Shown piece after piece: positions 33,259 to 41,637 of a stretch of DNA of 64,000 bases. Below the pieces are notes generated by a model, which saw nothing but the letters and a program-made list of their open reading frames with translations, was not told the origin of the DNA and did not search any database. The stretch comes from Nocardia aobensis NBRC 100429 (GTDB taxonomy: Bacteria; Actinomycetota; Actinomycetes; Mycobacteriales; Mycobacteriaceae), in contig NZ_BAFQ01000164.1 in the NCBI RefSeq assembly GCF_000308375.1, positions 1 to 64,000 of the forward strand, in the 5' to 3' direction. Position 1 is the first letter of the stretch. Each line of letters begins with the position of its first letter. Position numbers and translations under genes: made by a program.

Positions 33259-33798
33259 TCACAGGCAGTGTCTTTCGATAGATGGATGGATGCGGCCGGC
33301 CACTGCCGACTCGCGGCCGGTCGCGCCGTTGCGCCACCGGCGAAGGGCGGCGGCCCGCCCGGTGCGGCCGGGCAATCGGGCCAGGAGTTCGTCTACCGTC
33401 GATTCGTCGTTCGCACGACACGCGAGAGCCATAACAGCGCAGGCGCGATGGGTATCGGTGCGCGGCGGGATGATCAGCAGTACTCGACGCCGGTCGCGCG
33501 CCCCGAGCACCTCGACGGTGTGGGCGGCGCCGTGCCGGGTCCCGTCGAGACGCACCCCTTCGCAGCCTGCGACCGGGTTCCATTCGGCGGTGTTGTACAC
33601 GACCCGGTGGATCGTGCCGAGCGTGGGCGATACGGCCGCGAGCAGGCCGGGAAGTTCGGTGGCGAGATCCGGGCTACGGGGCCACCAGGCGCCGTCGACA
33701 TATCCGGTTTTCGTCTCGTAATCCTTGAACTGCACACGTGCGGCGGGCTCGACGACGGGCCGCGCGGGGCCGTGCACAAGGTGGTTCGGTCGGTTCAT
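33259..33798 (-). CDS. DUF5994 family protein
   Basis: A 179-residue protein. Residues 20-75 hold the pattern that I associate with DUF5994: the aromatic-rich GYVDGAWWPRSPDLATELPG, then SPTLGTIHRVVYNTAEWNPV. The LLIIPPRTD strand follows around 107. The C-terminal 60 residues are Arg/Ala-rich and probably disordered. No catalytic motif is known for the family; it is common in mycobacteria and Nocardia. It is monocistronic, between the His-rich protein gene (convergent) and a 390-bp spacer upstream. Function unknown. Confidence 0.72.
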   Translation of the reverse strand: MNRPNHLVHGPARPVVEPAARVQFKDYETKTGYVDGAWWPRSPDLATELPGLLAAVSPTLGTIHRVVYNTAEWNPVAGCEGVRLDGTRHGAAHTVEVLGARDRRRVLLIIPPRTDTHRACAVMALACRANDESTVDELLARLPGRTGRAAALRRWRNGATGRESAVAGRIHPSIERHCL

Positions 33799-34185
33799 GC
33801 CGACGCTCCTGACTCGGCCGAAGATCGGCCGTGTAATGACAATGTCCGGGACCTGCGGAAACAGGTGCCGGGGCCGACATCGACGGTGGACGACACGTTC
33901 AGATCAGTGTCTGCTTCGACTGCGATACGTTCGTATCGACATGATCGAAAACACCGGCGACACAGCCTGTGCAGCTCGCGAAATTCGTCGCAGCGCACTC
34001 GTATCCGGTTGCCTGCGCGGCGTTCGAGGGACCGTCTCCCGAAACGAAAGAACGTCTGTTTACGCTGCCATTCCGATGGCAGCCGTACGCCAGTGGGACC
34101 GGATATCTATGTCGACTCTACGCGACCGGGCCATCCCTGTCCACGTGGCCTCGCGCGGCTGGGAGAAAGCCGCAGAAAAAAGCAC
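33799..34185. other. Intergenic region, about 390 bp, no supported gene
   Basis: It lies between the start of the DUF5994 gene and the cspA terminator, both on the minus strand. Plus-strand and minus-strand short ORFs overlap without motifs. It must contain the DUF5994 promoter near 33799-33900. The six-A run at 34176-34181 is the U tract of the cspA terminator. Confidence 0.5.
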
Positions 34186-34212
34186 GAAACCCGCGCCGCA
34201 GGCGCGGGTTTC
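34186..34212 (-). terminator. Rho-independent terminator of cspA
   Basis: On the minus strand an 11-bp perfect stem GAAACCCGCGC/GCGCGGGTTTC with a 5-nt loop is followed, 4 bases on, by six T residues. It starts 16 bp after the cspA stop. Confidence 0.9.
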
Positions 34213-34228
34213 GCTGATTTGTCAGCTC

Positions 34229-34432
34229 CTAGATGGCGCGGACGTTCTGAGCTTGGGGACCCTTTTGGCCCTGGCCTACCTCGAACTCGACGCGCTGCCC
34301 CTCATCGAGGGTCTTGAACCCGGAACCGGAAATTTCGGAATAGTGGACGAAAACGTCAGGACCGCCCTCATCCTGGGCGATGAATCCGAAGCCCTTTTCG
34401 CCGTTGAACCACTTCACACTGCCTTGCGACAT
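34229..34432 (-). CDS. cspA: Cold-shock protein (CspA family)
   Basis: A 67-residue OB-fold single-stranded nucleic-acid chaperone. Both RNA-binding motifs are intact: KGFGFI at 13-18 and VFVHY at 28-32, with SVKWFNGEKG at the N-terminus. It melts RNA secondary structure and may be constitutive in actinobacteria. Its ATG is only 9 bp from the stop of the beta-lactamase-like gene on the same strand, so read-through from that gene is likely unless a promoter lies inside it. A strong terminator follows. Confidence 0.96.
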   Translation of the reverse strand: MSQGSVKWFNGEKGFGFIAQDEGGPDVFVHYSEISGSGFKTLDEGQRVEFEVGQGQKGPQAQNVRAI

Positions 34433-34441
34433 TCTTTTGAT

Positions 34442-35227
34442 TTACTTCCTGTTGCGAGCCGGGCGATCACTGCAACAACCCGTGCTCACCATCCAGTCTG
34501 GCACACCGTCGCGTTTCGGCACGAACTGCCGGCCGGAACGCCACTTTTTCCCGGTGAACGCCGCGAGGTCGGCGTCCTCGTCGTTCGCATCGCCGTGGGT
34601 GAAGGCGGCGATCGCGAAGCCCGGGCCGAAGGACGCCGAGGCGACATAGGAGCCGTCGTCCGACCACCCCCATTTGGTGCCGACGGTTGCCGGGACGTGC
34701 GCGGTCCCCCAGTTCTGCGCGGTACCGTCGGCGGCGATCGGGCTCGCGGTGGCCATCCACCACAGCAGCAGCGAGCCGGGATCGGTGCGCTGCTCGGCGA
34801 CGAGGAATTCGGCGACGTCCCGGGCGCTGGTGTAGGAGTCGCCCCAGAACGAACCGCGACGGGTGTCGGCCGAATCGAATTCCGCGGCGGCGGCATCGAT
34901 GGCGTGCGGATACTTGGTATCCAGCTCAGTCGCGGCATCACTGTCGGAGAGCTGGATCGCGCGCTGAGCCGCCTGCCGATCCGAGCGGGATCCGTCGCCG
35001 TGGCGCAGTACGTAGTCGACCAGATACAGCTTGATGATCGACAGGGCGGGCCGCCTTTCGCCCGAATTCCCTGTGCCGGTATCGGTTCCGGGAATCAGCG
35101 AGACCATTGCGAACGATGTGCGCGGGTCCATCGGAATCGGCTCGGACTCCCCGCGGGCCGGACTTGCGGTCGCGGCACCGCCCGCTATCAGTAGCGCGAG
35201 CACGGGCGCCACGAGAGTTGTTCGCAC
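34442..35227 (-). CDS. Secreted beta-lactamase-fold protein with diverged motifs
   Basis: A 261-residue exported protein. Residues 1-25 form a signal peptide (MRTTLVAPVLALLIAGGAAT). The mature part follows the class A beta-lactamase/D-Ala-D-Ala hydrolase layout: S-x-x-K in ALSIIKLY near residue 63, an SDS in place of the SDN loop (LSDSDAAT) at about 94, and a KWG in place of KTG (VGTKWGWSDDGSY) near 183. There is no obvious Glu166 omega-loop motif. The changes argue against an efficient beta-lactamase; a role in cell-wall metabolism is possible. Similar proteins occur in mycobacteria without a defined activity. It is divergent from the GH43-like gene and 9 bp upstream of cspA. Confidence 0.72.
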   Translation of the reverse strand: MRTTLVAPVLALLIAGGAATASPARGESEPIPMDPRTSFAMVSLIPGTDTGTGNSGERRPALSIIKLYLVDYVLRHGDGSRSDRQAAQRAIQLSDSDAATELDTKYPHAIDAAAAEFDSADTRRGSFWGDSYTSARDVAEFLVAEQRTDPGSLLLWWMATASPIAADGTAQNWGTAHVPATVGTKWGWSDDGSYVASASFGPGFAIAAFTHGDANDEDADLAAFTGKKWRSGRQFVPKRDGVPDWMVSTGCCSDRPARNRK

Positions 35228-35377
35228 GAGTGAGTCCTCCCTCTTCGGTCCGAGCCACAGTGCTGCGCATCGATTCCACTACAGCCGGCGGTGCGCGGGC
35301 GCCACGCCACGCCGGAGGCGAATCGCTCCGGCGCGCCTCCGGTGAATCATCGCGCGCGAACCGCACAATCGCTGGTC

Positions 35378-36307
35378 ATGGCGATGGGACGCAGATCCGC
35401 ACTCGCACTGCTGGCCGGTCTGCCCCTGCTGGTCCCGGGAATGGCACGCGCGCAGTCGGCGCTACCGGGAATCGGCGCCGACCCCCAGCGCGCGCCCACC
35501 CGCTACACGATGGCGGCCTTTCGTGCCGACAGCGAATCCACCGTGGCCGTGTACGAATCGGTGGACGGGACGCGGTTCACGCCGGTCGCCGAACACGCCT
35601 TCACGCCGCGGACCGGGCTGGCTCGCGATCCCAGCGTGATGCTGCACACCGACGGCTGGTATTACCTCACCTACACCAGAGCCCCCGACGCGACCTCGAT
35701 CGGCCTGGCGCGTAGCCGGGACCGGATCGCCTGGACGGAGATGGCCCCGGCGCCGATGCTCGTACCGGGCCGCCTGGAAGGGACATGGGCCCCGGAGTGG
35801 TACGTCGATGCGGCGGGCCGAGTCGGGATCATCGTGTCGCTGACCTGGGGGCACGGTTTCACCCCGCATCTGCTGCTACCGGTCGGCGCGGGACTGTCCA
35901 CCTGGGCGCCGCCGATTCCGCTGTTCGGTGTGGGCCCGAGCGGTCCGGGTTCGCTGGGATTCATCGACACACAGCTGGTGCGGTGGAACGGGCGGTTGTA
36001 CGCCTTCGTGAAGAACGAGGACACCAAACTGGTCGAGCTGGCGGTCGCGGACAACCCCTTGGGCCCGTATACCTTTGTCGCCACAGGTGATTGGGCCGGA
36101 TGGGGCGGTCCGCGGGAGGGCCCGTCGGTGGTGCCGCTCCCCGACGGCGGACATCGCATCTATCTCGACGCCTACACCGAGGGCCGCTATCTCTACAGCG
36201 ACAGCTACGACGGCTTCCGCACGTGGTCGGCGCCCACCGAGCTGCCCGGACTCTCCGGAGTCGTCCGGCACGGCACGGTGCTGGCCGAATTCGGTTCGGC
36301 CGCATAG
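35378..36307 (+). CDS. Secreted beta-propeller protein, GH43-like
   Basis: A 309-residue exported protein. The N-terminus MAMGRRSALALLAGLPLLVP ending in ARAQS is a signal peptide; the double Arg hints at Tat export. The mature part shows five-bladed-propeller repeats typical of glycoside hydrolase families 43/32/68: ARDPSVMLHTDGWYYLTYTR, APEWYVDAAGRVGIIVS, GFIDTQLVRWNGRLYAFVKN and REGPSVVPLPDGGHRIYLDA. The acidic residues in RDPSV, APEW and REGPS occupy the positions of the catalytic Asp/Glu set in GH43, so hydrolysis of an arabinose- or xylose-type glycan, such as cell-wall arabinan, is possible (inference). It is divergent from the beta-lactamase-like gene. Confidence 0.75.
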   Translation: MAMGRRSALALLAGLPLLVPGMARAQSALPGIGADPQRAPTRYTMAAFRADSESTVAVYESVDGTRFTPVAEHAFTPRTGLARDPSVMLHTDGWYYLTYTRAPDATSIGLARSRDRIAWTEMAPAPMLVPGRLEGTWAPEWYVDAAGRVGIIVSLTWGHGFTPHLLLPVGAGLSTWAPPIPLFGVGPSGPGSLGFIDTQLVRWNGRLYAFVKNEDTKLVELAVADNPLGPYTFVATGDWAGWGGPREGPSVVPLPDGGHRIYLDAYTEGRYLYSDSYDGFRTWSAPTELPGLSGVVRHGTVLAEFGSAA

Positions 36308-36326
36308 GTTTCGGAGGCCGGACCGA

Positions 36327-36992
36327 TCACTCGCCGCCGGGCGCCCAGTTGTCGGCGGTTTCACCGGTGGTGAGGAAGATGGTGCGACGGCCCACTTCCA
36401 CCGCATTGTCGGCGAAGCGCTCGTAATACCGTCCCAGCAGCGTGAGGTCGACCGCGGCCGTGATGCCGTGCGCCCATTCGTGGTCCAGCACCGCGGCCAG
36501 CAACTGCTCGTGCAGATTGTCCAGTGCGTCGTCCTGGGCGTCGAGACCGGCCGCGTCGTACGGATCGCCGGTCTCGAGCACCGCCGCGGCGCTGGTGGCG
36601 ATCGCACAGGCGGTGGAGCCGAGACGTTCGACCACCGGTCGCACCGGTTCGGGAACGACGTGTTCGGGATGGCGCCGGCGTGCGCTGGTGGCGATATGCC
36701 CGGCGAGGGCGCCCATGCGCTGCAGATGACCGGTGAGCTGGATGGCGGTCACCACGCGCCGCAACTCGCTGGCGACCGGAGCTTGCAGTGCCAGCAGGCG
36801 CAGCGCTTCCTGTTCGGCCTGCTGCGCCATCTCCTCGACCTGGCCGACGATGTCCAGTGCGGCCTCGGCCTGTTCGATATCGGCGTTCACCACCGCGTAG
36901 GTGGCCGCCGAAATGGCGGTCCGGTCCTGTTCACACATGGCATGCAGCAACTCGGCGAGCTGCCGCAGATTCGCGTGATAGTCCGACCGCAT
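36327..36992 (-). CDS. phoU: Phosphate-uptake regulator PhoU
   Basis: A 221-residue cytoplasmic regulator of phosphate transport. Its two three-helix bundles each carry the acidic metal-binding signature: NADIEQAEAALDIVGQVEEM in the first half and DAQDDALDNLHEQLLAAV in the second, followed by DLTLLGRYYERFADNAVEVG, where PhoU has E/DRxxDxA-type residues. Start MRSDYHANLRQLAELL at 36990-36992 is the usual N-terminus; an ATG 10 codons earlier also exists. pst or phoPR genes are not adjacent, so this is an orphan copy. It lies 20 bp from the convergent GH43-like gene. Confidence 0.9.
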   Translation of the reverse strand: MRSDYHANLRQLAELLHAMCEQDRTAISAATYAVVNADIEQAEAALDIVGQVEEMAQQAEQEALRLLALQAPVASELRRVVTAIQLTGHLQRMGALAGHIATSARRRHPEHVVPEPVRPVVERLGSTACAIATSAAAVLETGDPYDAAGLDAQDDALDNLHEQLLAAVLDHEWAHGITAAVDLTLLGRYYERFADNAVEVGRRTIFLTTGETADNWAPGGE

Positions 36993-37104
36993 ATCCCGAT
37001 TCAACCCCAGCGGGACCCACATTGCGAATCCCGCCCCGACCGCATCGATCGCCGCGAAATAGCCGGTAGCCGCCTCCGAACGTTCGATCGGGGCGATCCG
37101 TCGC

Positions 37105-37788
37105 TCACCCGAGCCGATAGTTGTAACTCGCGTAGCGGTGCGAATCGGCGCCCGCTTCCTCCCAGCTGTAGCTGTAGGTGCCCACATGCCCCAGCCGGAA
37201 CGAGCTGTCGGCCATGATTCGGTAGCCGCTGCGCCGCGCTCGCTCACAGAATGCGTAGTCCTCGCCCAGGTACCAGGTGTGTTCACCGTCGGGCACCAGC
37301 ATGGGCAGGAAGTACGGGACGGTCGGGCGGTCGAACCGCAGGTTGCACACCGGAAGTTGTTCGTGTTCGGCGACGGTCTCGTAGACGTCGCGGTGGGTGA
37401 AGAGGAATCCGGTAGCGGCGTACTTGATCTCCAGCAGTCCCCCGCCCTCGCCGAAGAGGATGTTTCCGGTGCCGGGCAGCACGTGGCAGGCCAGGCCGCG
37501 CACCCCCTTCTTCGCATAGATCCCGCAGACGACCGGCAGATCGTGTTCGCGTAACCGATCCACCGAATCCACGTCGAACGCGATATCGGAATCGATCCAC
37601 ATCAGCCCCTCGAACCCGTCGCGCAACGCGTCGGTGGCCATCTGACTGCGTCCTTGATCGATCGCGGCGAACCCCGTGACGGTCCGGACCTCGTAACCCC
37701 GATGCTCCAGCCGGGCCAGATTGCGGGCGAAATCCGGTGCGATCGATCCGTGGGTCGGGACCAGCACAACACAGCGCGAGGGCTCCAT
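37105..37788 (-). CDS. Family-2-like glycosyltransferase
   Basis: A 227-residue GT-A fold protein. CVVLVPTHGSIAPDF at the start is the nucleotide-sugar-binding strand. LMWIDSDIAFD at about 65-75 provides the D-x-D metal site. ATGFLFTHRDVYE, LGEDYAFCERARRSGYRI and HVGTYSYSWEEA in the second half resemble the acceptor-binding ED-x-(F/D)-C region of small GT2/capsule-type transferases. There are no transmembrane helices. Upstream phoU-like and downstream genes on this strand give no sugar context, so donor and acceptor are unknown. ATG 37786-37788 is preferred to 37854, whose extension is Arg/Ala-rich. Confidence 0.72.
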   Translation of the reverse strand: MEPSRCVVLVPTHGSIAPDFARNLARLEHRGYEVRTVTGFAAIDQGRSQMATDALRDGFEGLMWIDSDIAFDVDSVDRLREHDLPVVCGIYAKKGVRGLACHVLPGTGNILFGEGGGLLEIKYAATGFLFTHRDVYETVAEHEQLPVCNLRFDRPTVPYFLPMLVPDGEHTWYLGEDYAFCERARRSGYRIMADSSFRLGHVGTYSYSWEEAGADSHRYASYNYRLG

Positions 37789-37867
37789 GACCGCAGCCTG
37801 CCATGCCCGCGAAGGGGCCGCGCGGCGTGGGACGGACCTGATCGCCGGGCCCACGCCGCCGGTATCC

Positions 37868-39046
37868 CTACGCGGGCAGCGGGTTCTGTCCCAGGAAGCG
37901 GTGGCCGTTCGCGGCCCCGGTGCGGACGGCGGTGAATCCGTACTCGATCAGGCGTTGTTCGTAGTCGCGCAGCGCGCTGCGCAGATCACGGCCTGCCACA
38001 ACGGAATCGATGGTTTCGGACAGGTCGGCCGCGTCCCGTAACGCGGTGCAGGCCCCGGATCCGGCCGCGGGACTCATGGCGTGCACGGCATCACCCAACA
38101 GGGTCGTCGGTGTGGTCGGCCATGCCGGGATCGGAACACTCGTGCGCAGTGGGAGTGCGAACATGGTGTCGGGATCGCAGGCGGCGACGATTTCGCGAAT
38201 CCGTGGATGCCAGGTCCGGACTGCCGCGGCGACGATGTCTTTCAGTCGGCCGCCGTCCAGGTCGCGCAATTCCTGTTCCGTGGTGCCGAACCACTCGGCG
38301 CGAGCACCGAACGAGCAGGTCATGTAGTCCGGGACGGACGGCAGTTCCGCAGCCGGAACGATGCGGGCCGCCGCAATCGCCGGGTCCTGCGGGAATTCGA
38401 CCGGCGCGACCCCGACGAAACTCCCGTCGGGGCCGGCGATCATGGTGAAGATGCCGAACATGCTGTCGTCGAACAAGTCCCGAGTCCGCGCGTTCAGCGG
38501 TATCGCGCCGTAGAGCTGGCGCACCCCGGTGTCGACGATGCGCGCATGCGGCAGATATTGCTGACGCACAGCGGAATTGATCCCGTCGGCGCCGATCAGA
38601 ACGTCGGCGCCGGCACTGTCACCGTCTGCGAAATGAACGGCGATGCGATCGCCGTCGGTGTCGAAACCGCTGACCGCCCTGCCGAATACGACACGGTCGT
38701 CGAGGCCGGTGAGCAGGATGCGGCGCAGCGTCAGGCGGTCGACCGCGAAAGCCGGTTCCGCCGAATCCTGGGTGAACCGTTCGTTCAGTGCACTGTCCAG
38801 CACGGTGAATCGGGGTTTCGGGGTGCCCGTCGTGGCGTCGAACAGTGTGCGCAGCGGCGCGGGCAGCACCCGATGAAGCGCGCGCCGCGCCGCGGCGTCC
38901 AGATGCAGCCGGTAGCCCTGGCGACGGGTTTCCACTGCGGAATCGCGTTCGTACACAACGACATCGATGCCTCGGCGGCGCAAACCCTGCGCCAACGCCA
39001 GCCCGCCCAGCCCGGCGCCGGCAATGATGACCTTGAATCTCGACAT
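37868..39046 (-). CDS. FAD-dependent monooxygenase (aromatic-ring hydroxylase type)
   Basis: A 392-residue flavoprotein. GxGxxG in IIAGAGLGGLALAQGL near the N-terminus and VVVYERD bind FAD. The DG motif is DVLIGADGINSAVRQ at about 153-167. The GD motif TLLGDAVHAMSPAAGSGACT at about 305-325 completes the class A flavin monooxygenase (PHBH) set. ATG 39044-39046 is preferred; an ATG six codons earlier exists. It lies in a single-gene arrangement and its substrate is unknown. Related Nocardia/Streptomyces proteins act on aromatic polyketides or antibiotics (general knowledge). Confidence 0.88.
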   Translation of the reverse strand: MSRFKVIIAGAGLGGLALAQGLRRRGIDVVVYERDSAVETRRQGYRLHLDAAARRALHRVLPAPLRTLFDATTGTPKPRFTVLDSALNERFTQDSAEPAFAVDRLTLRRILLTGLDDRVVFGRAVSGFDTDGDRIAVHFADGDSAGADVLIGADGINSAVRQQYLPHARIVDTGVRQLYGAIPLNARTRDLFDDSMFGIFTMIAGPDGSFVGVAPVEFPQDPAIAAARIVPAAELPSVPDYMTCSFGARAEWFGTTEQELRDLDGGRLKDIVAAAVRTWHPRIREIVAACDPDTMFALPLRTSVPIPAWPTTPTTLLGDAVHAMSPAAGSGACTALRDAADLSETIDSVVAGRDLRSALRDYEQRLIEYGFTAVRTGAANGHRFLGQNPLPA

Positions 39047-39180
39047 GACCAAGTCCCTTCGCATGCAACATCATCGGAAGGGACGTACAGGTCACACCTG
39101 CGGAAGGTGCGGTGTTCAACGGTTCGCGTCACCGGGACTAACCCATACCCGGCCGGGTCTTCGCACGTCCGCAAGTGAGT

Positions 39181-40272
39181 TTACGCGGGTTCGGCCGGGC
39201 GCAGTCCGGCATCCGCCGCGGCGGCGGTGAGCGAGTCCAGGCCGAAGGCTTCGACCGGGCCGAGGGCTCCGGTGCCGAGGAGCCCGCCGGCGAGCGCGGT
39301 CTGCGCACCCCAGGCGAGGATCTCGGCGGTGAAGTCGTAGGGGTCGACGCCCGTCAGCGTGGCCGAGGACAGGATGCGGCCGGTGGCGTCGCGGGTTTCG
39401 GCGACCGCCCAGGTGCGGGTTCGGGCCCGGGTTGCCGCATCGGGTCCCCCGGTCGAGCCCTTGACCAGGACGCTCAACGCGTTCTCGGCCAGCCGCTTCA
39501 CGGGCGCCACCCGGGCGACGGTGTCCGCGACGAGCGAGGTCGCCTGCAGCGCGCGAGCGGCATTGCCGGGCATACCGAGATAGACGTCGACCTCGCGCAG
39601 GTTCGGGTGGGCGCGGTGCAGGACGAGATGTTCCGACCCCGGAATCGAGGCGCCGGTGAGCGCGCGGCCCGCCACATCGAAGGTGTGGGTGCGCGCACCG
39701 GTCCGCTCCGGCACGATATCGCCGTCGCGGAGGGCGAAGCCCCGTTCGAACAACATGCCGACCATCGACGCGCGGGTGCCGCCGCTGGTGCCGGGGGAGG
39801 CGATGAAGTAGCCGATGTCGACGCGGGCGGCGTCGGGCGCGTCGCGCAACGCGAGAGCCGCGGCCACATTGCCTGGGACGTAATCGAATCCGAAGGCCGT
39901 CAGCAGACCGGCACCCGCCCGGCGCGCCTCGGCGTCGCGATCGAACACCTCGCGGATGAACGGGCCCTCGCCGGTCGAGTCGAAGTAGTGCGCGCCCGCC
40001 TCGAGTGCCGCGCCCAGCGCCGGGCCGCCGTACCGCAGGAAGGGGCCCACCGTCGTCACCAGCACGTCGCCGCGCCCCAGCAGGGCGCGCACCGATGCGG
40101 GGTCGGCCACGTCGGCCACGGCGGTCTCGGCACCGCCGAGGTCGGCCGCGAACTGCCGCAGCGCGGTGGCGTTACGGGCGGCCAGTACCGGCTCGGCACC
40201 GCGAGCCAGCAGGGCCCGAGCCGTCAGGCGGCCCGTGTAGCCGGTCGCTCCGAACAGCACGATTTTTGCCAT
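39181..40272 (-). CDS. Saccharopine-dehydrogenase-like oxidoreductase (trans-acting enoyl reductase type)
   Basis: A 363-residue protein. The N-terminal Rossmann domain has MAKIVLFGATGYTGRLTARAL (G-x-x-G-x-x-G). TTVGPFLRYGGPALGAALEAG with HYFDSTGEGPFIREV at about 90-115 is the signature of the saccharopine-dehydrogenase family that includes the mycobacterial trans-acting enoyl reductase. Here it may reduce a lipid or other unsaturated intermediate. ATG 40270-40272 is preferred because AGG lies 8 bp upstream; an ATG two codons earlier is too close to that site. It is on the same strand as and downstream of the PadR gene (112-bp gap). Confidence 0.82.
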   Translation of the reverse strand: MAKIVLFGATGYTGRLTARALLARGAEPVLAARNATALRQFAADLGGAETAVADVADPASVRALLGRGDVLVTTVGPFLRYGGPALGAALEAGAHYFDSTGEGPFIREVFDRDAEARRAGAGLLTAFGFDYVPGNVAAALALRDAPDAARVDIGYFIASPGTSGGTRASMVGMLFERGFALRDGDIVPERTGARTHTFDVAGRALTGASIPGSEHLVLHRAHPNLREVDVYLGMPGNAARALQATSLVADTVARVAPVKRLAENALSVLVKGSTGGPDAATRARTRTWAVAETRDATGRILSSATLTGVDPYDFTAEILAWGAQTALAGGLLGTGALGPVEAFGLDSLTAAAADAGLRPAEPA

Positions 40273-40384
40273 TGCCATCACCTGTGTTTCGTTGGTCGCC
40301 GGCGGTGCGCGCCGGTTCGTGTCGACGTCGGCACCGTATCCGACGATAGGGCCGTCGAGCCGCACCTCGCCACGATGCGCGTAC

Positions 40385-41005
40385 CTAGCCGGCCGCGGGG
40401 CCCTGGTCCTGGAACTGTGCCAGCGACTCCCACGACCAGGTGAGCGTGCCGTCGGCGAGGTCGGCGACAACGCCTTCCAGCCACCGAATTTCGGCCTCGG
40501 TGACGGCACGCTGATATTCGTCTTCGAGCATGGTGACCCGCGGCAGGCCGAATCGCACGGCCTGGGCGATGCCGGTCTCCAGCTCGGAATGCCCGGCGCG
40601 CAACGCTTTCAGCCGGCGTTCCAGTTCCACCCGGGCGCCATCCGGACCGAGCAGCATCAGAAACGACAGGGCCGCAGGAAATTCGGGAAATTCGTTGCGG
40701 GGCACGGCGAGCATGTCGGTGAGCCATGCCGTGCAGGCATCGCGGCCGGAGTCGGTGATCTCGTAGACCGTACGTTCCGGATACTGCTGGTCGCGACCCG
40801 TCGCGCGGACCGTCACCAAACCGGCGTCCTGCAGTCGCGCGATCGTCTTGTACAGCTGGGCGCGCTGCCCCACGTTGACGACCTTGTCCTTCCCCCACTC
40901 CTTGATGCGGCGCTGAATGGCGTACGGGTGCATCGGCTCCAGGTGCAGGATGCCGAGCACCGCCATGGCGAGCGGGGATCGCTTGAACCGGTCGGGGGTG
41001 GGCAT
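40385..41005 (-). CDS. PadR family regulator
   Basis: A 206-residue repressor. The PadR winged helix occupies 8-90 (SPLAMAVLGILHLEPMHPYA, KTIARLQDAGLVTVRATGRD, YEITDSGRDACTAWL), followed by a helical C-terminal dimerisation domain (Vir_C-like). ATG 41005 has AGG nine bases upstream; ATG 41014 is an alternative three codons earlier. Between it and the divergent gene at 41130 lie four ACTAG motifs at exactly 15-bp spacing, a probable operator array for this protein. PadR proteins commonly respond to phenolic acids or antibiotics; the ligand here is not known. Confidence 0.9.
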   Translation of the reverse strand: MPTPDRFKRSPLAMAVLGILHLEPMHPYAIQRRIKEWGKDKVVNVGQRAQLYKTIARLQDAGLVTVRATGRDQQYPERTVYEITDSGRDACTAWLTDMLAVPRNEFPEFPAALSFLMLLGPDGARVELERRLKALRAGHSELETGIAQAVRFGLPRVTMLEDEYQRAVTEAEIRWLEGVVADLADGTLTWSWESLAQFQDQGPAAG

Positions 41006-41017
41006 GCGACTCATCCT

Positions 41018-41068
41018 ACTAGGTGCCGCACAACTAGTCTTCAAATAACTAGTTGCTTCGATACTAGT
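41018..41068. promoter_or_regulatory. Four ACTAG(T/G) motifs with exact 15-bp spacing
   Basis: ACTAGG at 41018 and ACTAGT at 41033, 41048 and 41063 start exactly 15 bp apart. The third sits in the palindrome AACTAGTT. The array lies between the divergent padR gene and the gene at 41130 and is the obvious candidate operator of PadR. Confidence 0.7.
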
Positions 41069-41129
41069 TTGTGTGCCACTATCGAAGAGCAGGCGAACCC
41101 GTCCACTGCGATCCGGAAGGACCAGAACA

Positions 41130-41594
41130 ATGACCGTCACCACCGATACCGTCCGCATTCACGCCGACCACGAGACCACCAAGCGCCTCGGCGATTGGAC
41201 CCGCGCCACCGACTTCGCGGTGAAGGCCCGCTATGCGAGCGTCGTCATCGACCTGCGCTCGCCGTGGATCGAGGGCGACGACCCGATCGTGGTCCACGCC
41301 GACCTCGACCACGCCATGGTGAAACTCCTCGTTCCCGACGACGCGATCGTCGAGCACAGCGACCTGGAGTGGATCGGGCGTGGCCGGGTGAAGGATTTCG
41401 CGCGGCCGCAGGACGCCGCCGGCCGGATCGTCCGGCTGACCGGGACCAGCACCAAGAGCGAGTTCCGCGTTCACCGCGGCGGCATCGCGATCCTCTCGGC
41501 ATTGTGCAGCCGTGAGTTCTTCGACGACGCCAGGCAGGCCCACCGGCAGGGACGCACCCCGACCCTCGCCGATCCGGCCAACGCGCCGCGCTGA
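41130..41594 (+). CDS. Hypothetical protein divergent from padR
   Basis: A 154-residue protein without signal peptide or membrane helix. Residues 50-135 are beta-rich (PIVVHADLDHAMVKLLVPDD, RIVRLTGTSTKSEFRVHRGG), a pattern reminiscent of the C-terminal beta-helical domain of LiaF/DUF1707-type proteins; that resemblance is weak. The start MTVTTDTVRI at 41130 is preferred to 41073, whose extension is Arg-rich and lies at the operator array. It probably is the main target of the divergent PadR repressor. A strong hairpin follows the stop. Function unknown. Confidence 0.7.
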   Translation: MTVTTDTVRIHADHETTKRLGDWTRATDFAVKARYASVVIDLRSPWIEGDDPIVVHADLDHAMVKLLVPDDAIVEHSDLEWIGRGRVKDFARPQDAAGRIVRLTGTSTKSEFRVHRGGIAILSALCSREFFDDARQAHRQGRTPTLADPANAPR

Positions 41595-41602
41595 TCACGG
41601 GT

Positions 41603-41632
41603 CGCGCCGGGCGGCGGCAAACGCCCGGCGCG
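41603..41632. terminator. Bidirectional hairpin terminator
   Basis: CGCGCCGGGCG at 41603-41613 pairs perfectly with CGCCCGGCGCG at 41622-41632 around an 8-nt loop. It sits between two convergent genes. Confidence 0.75.
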
Positions 41633-41637
41633 GCCTC

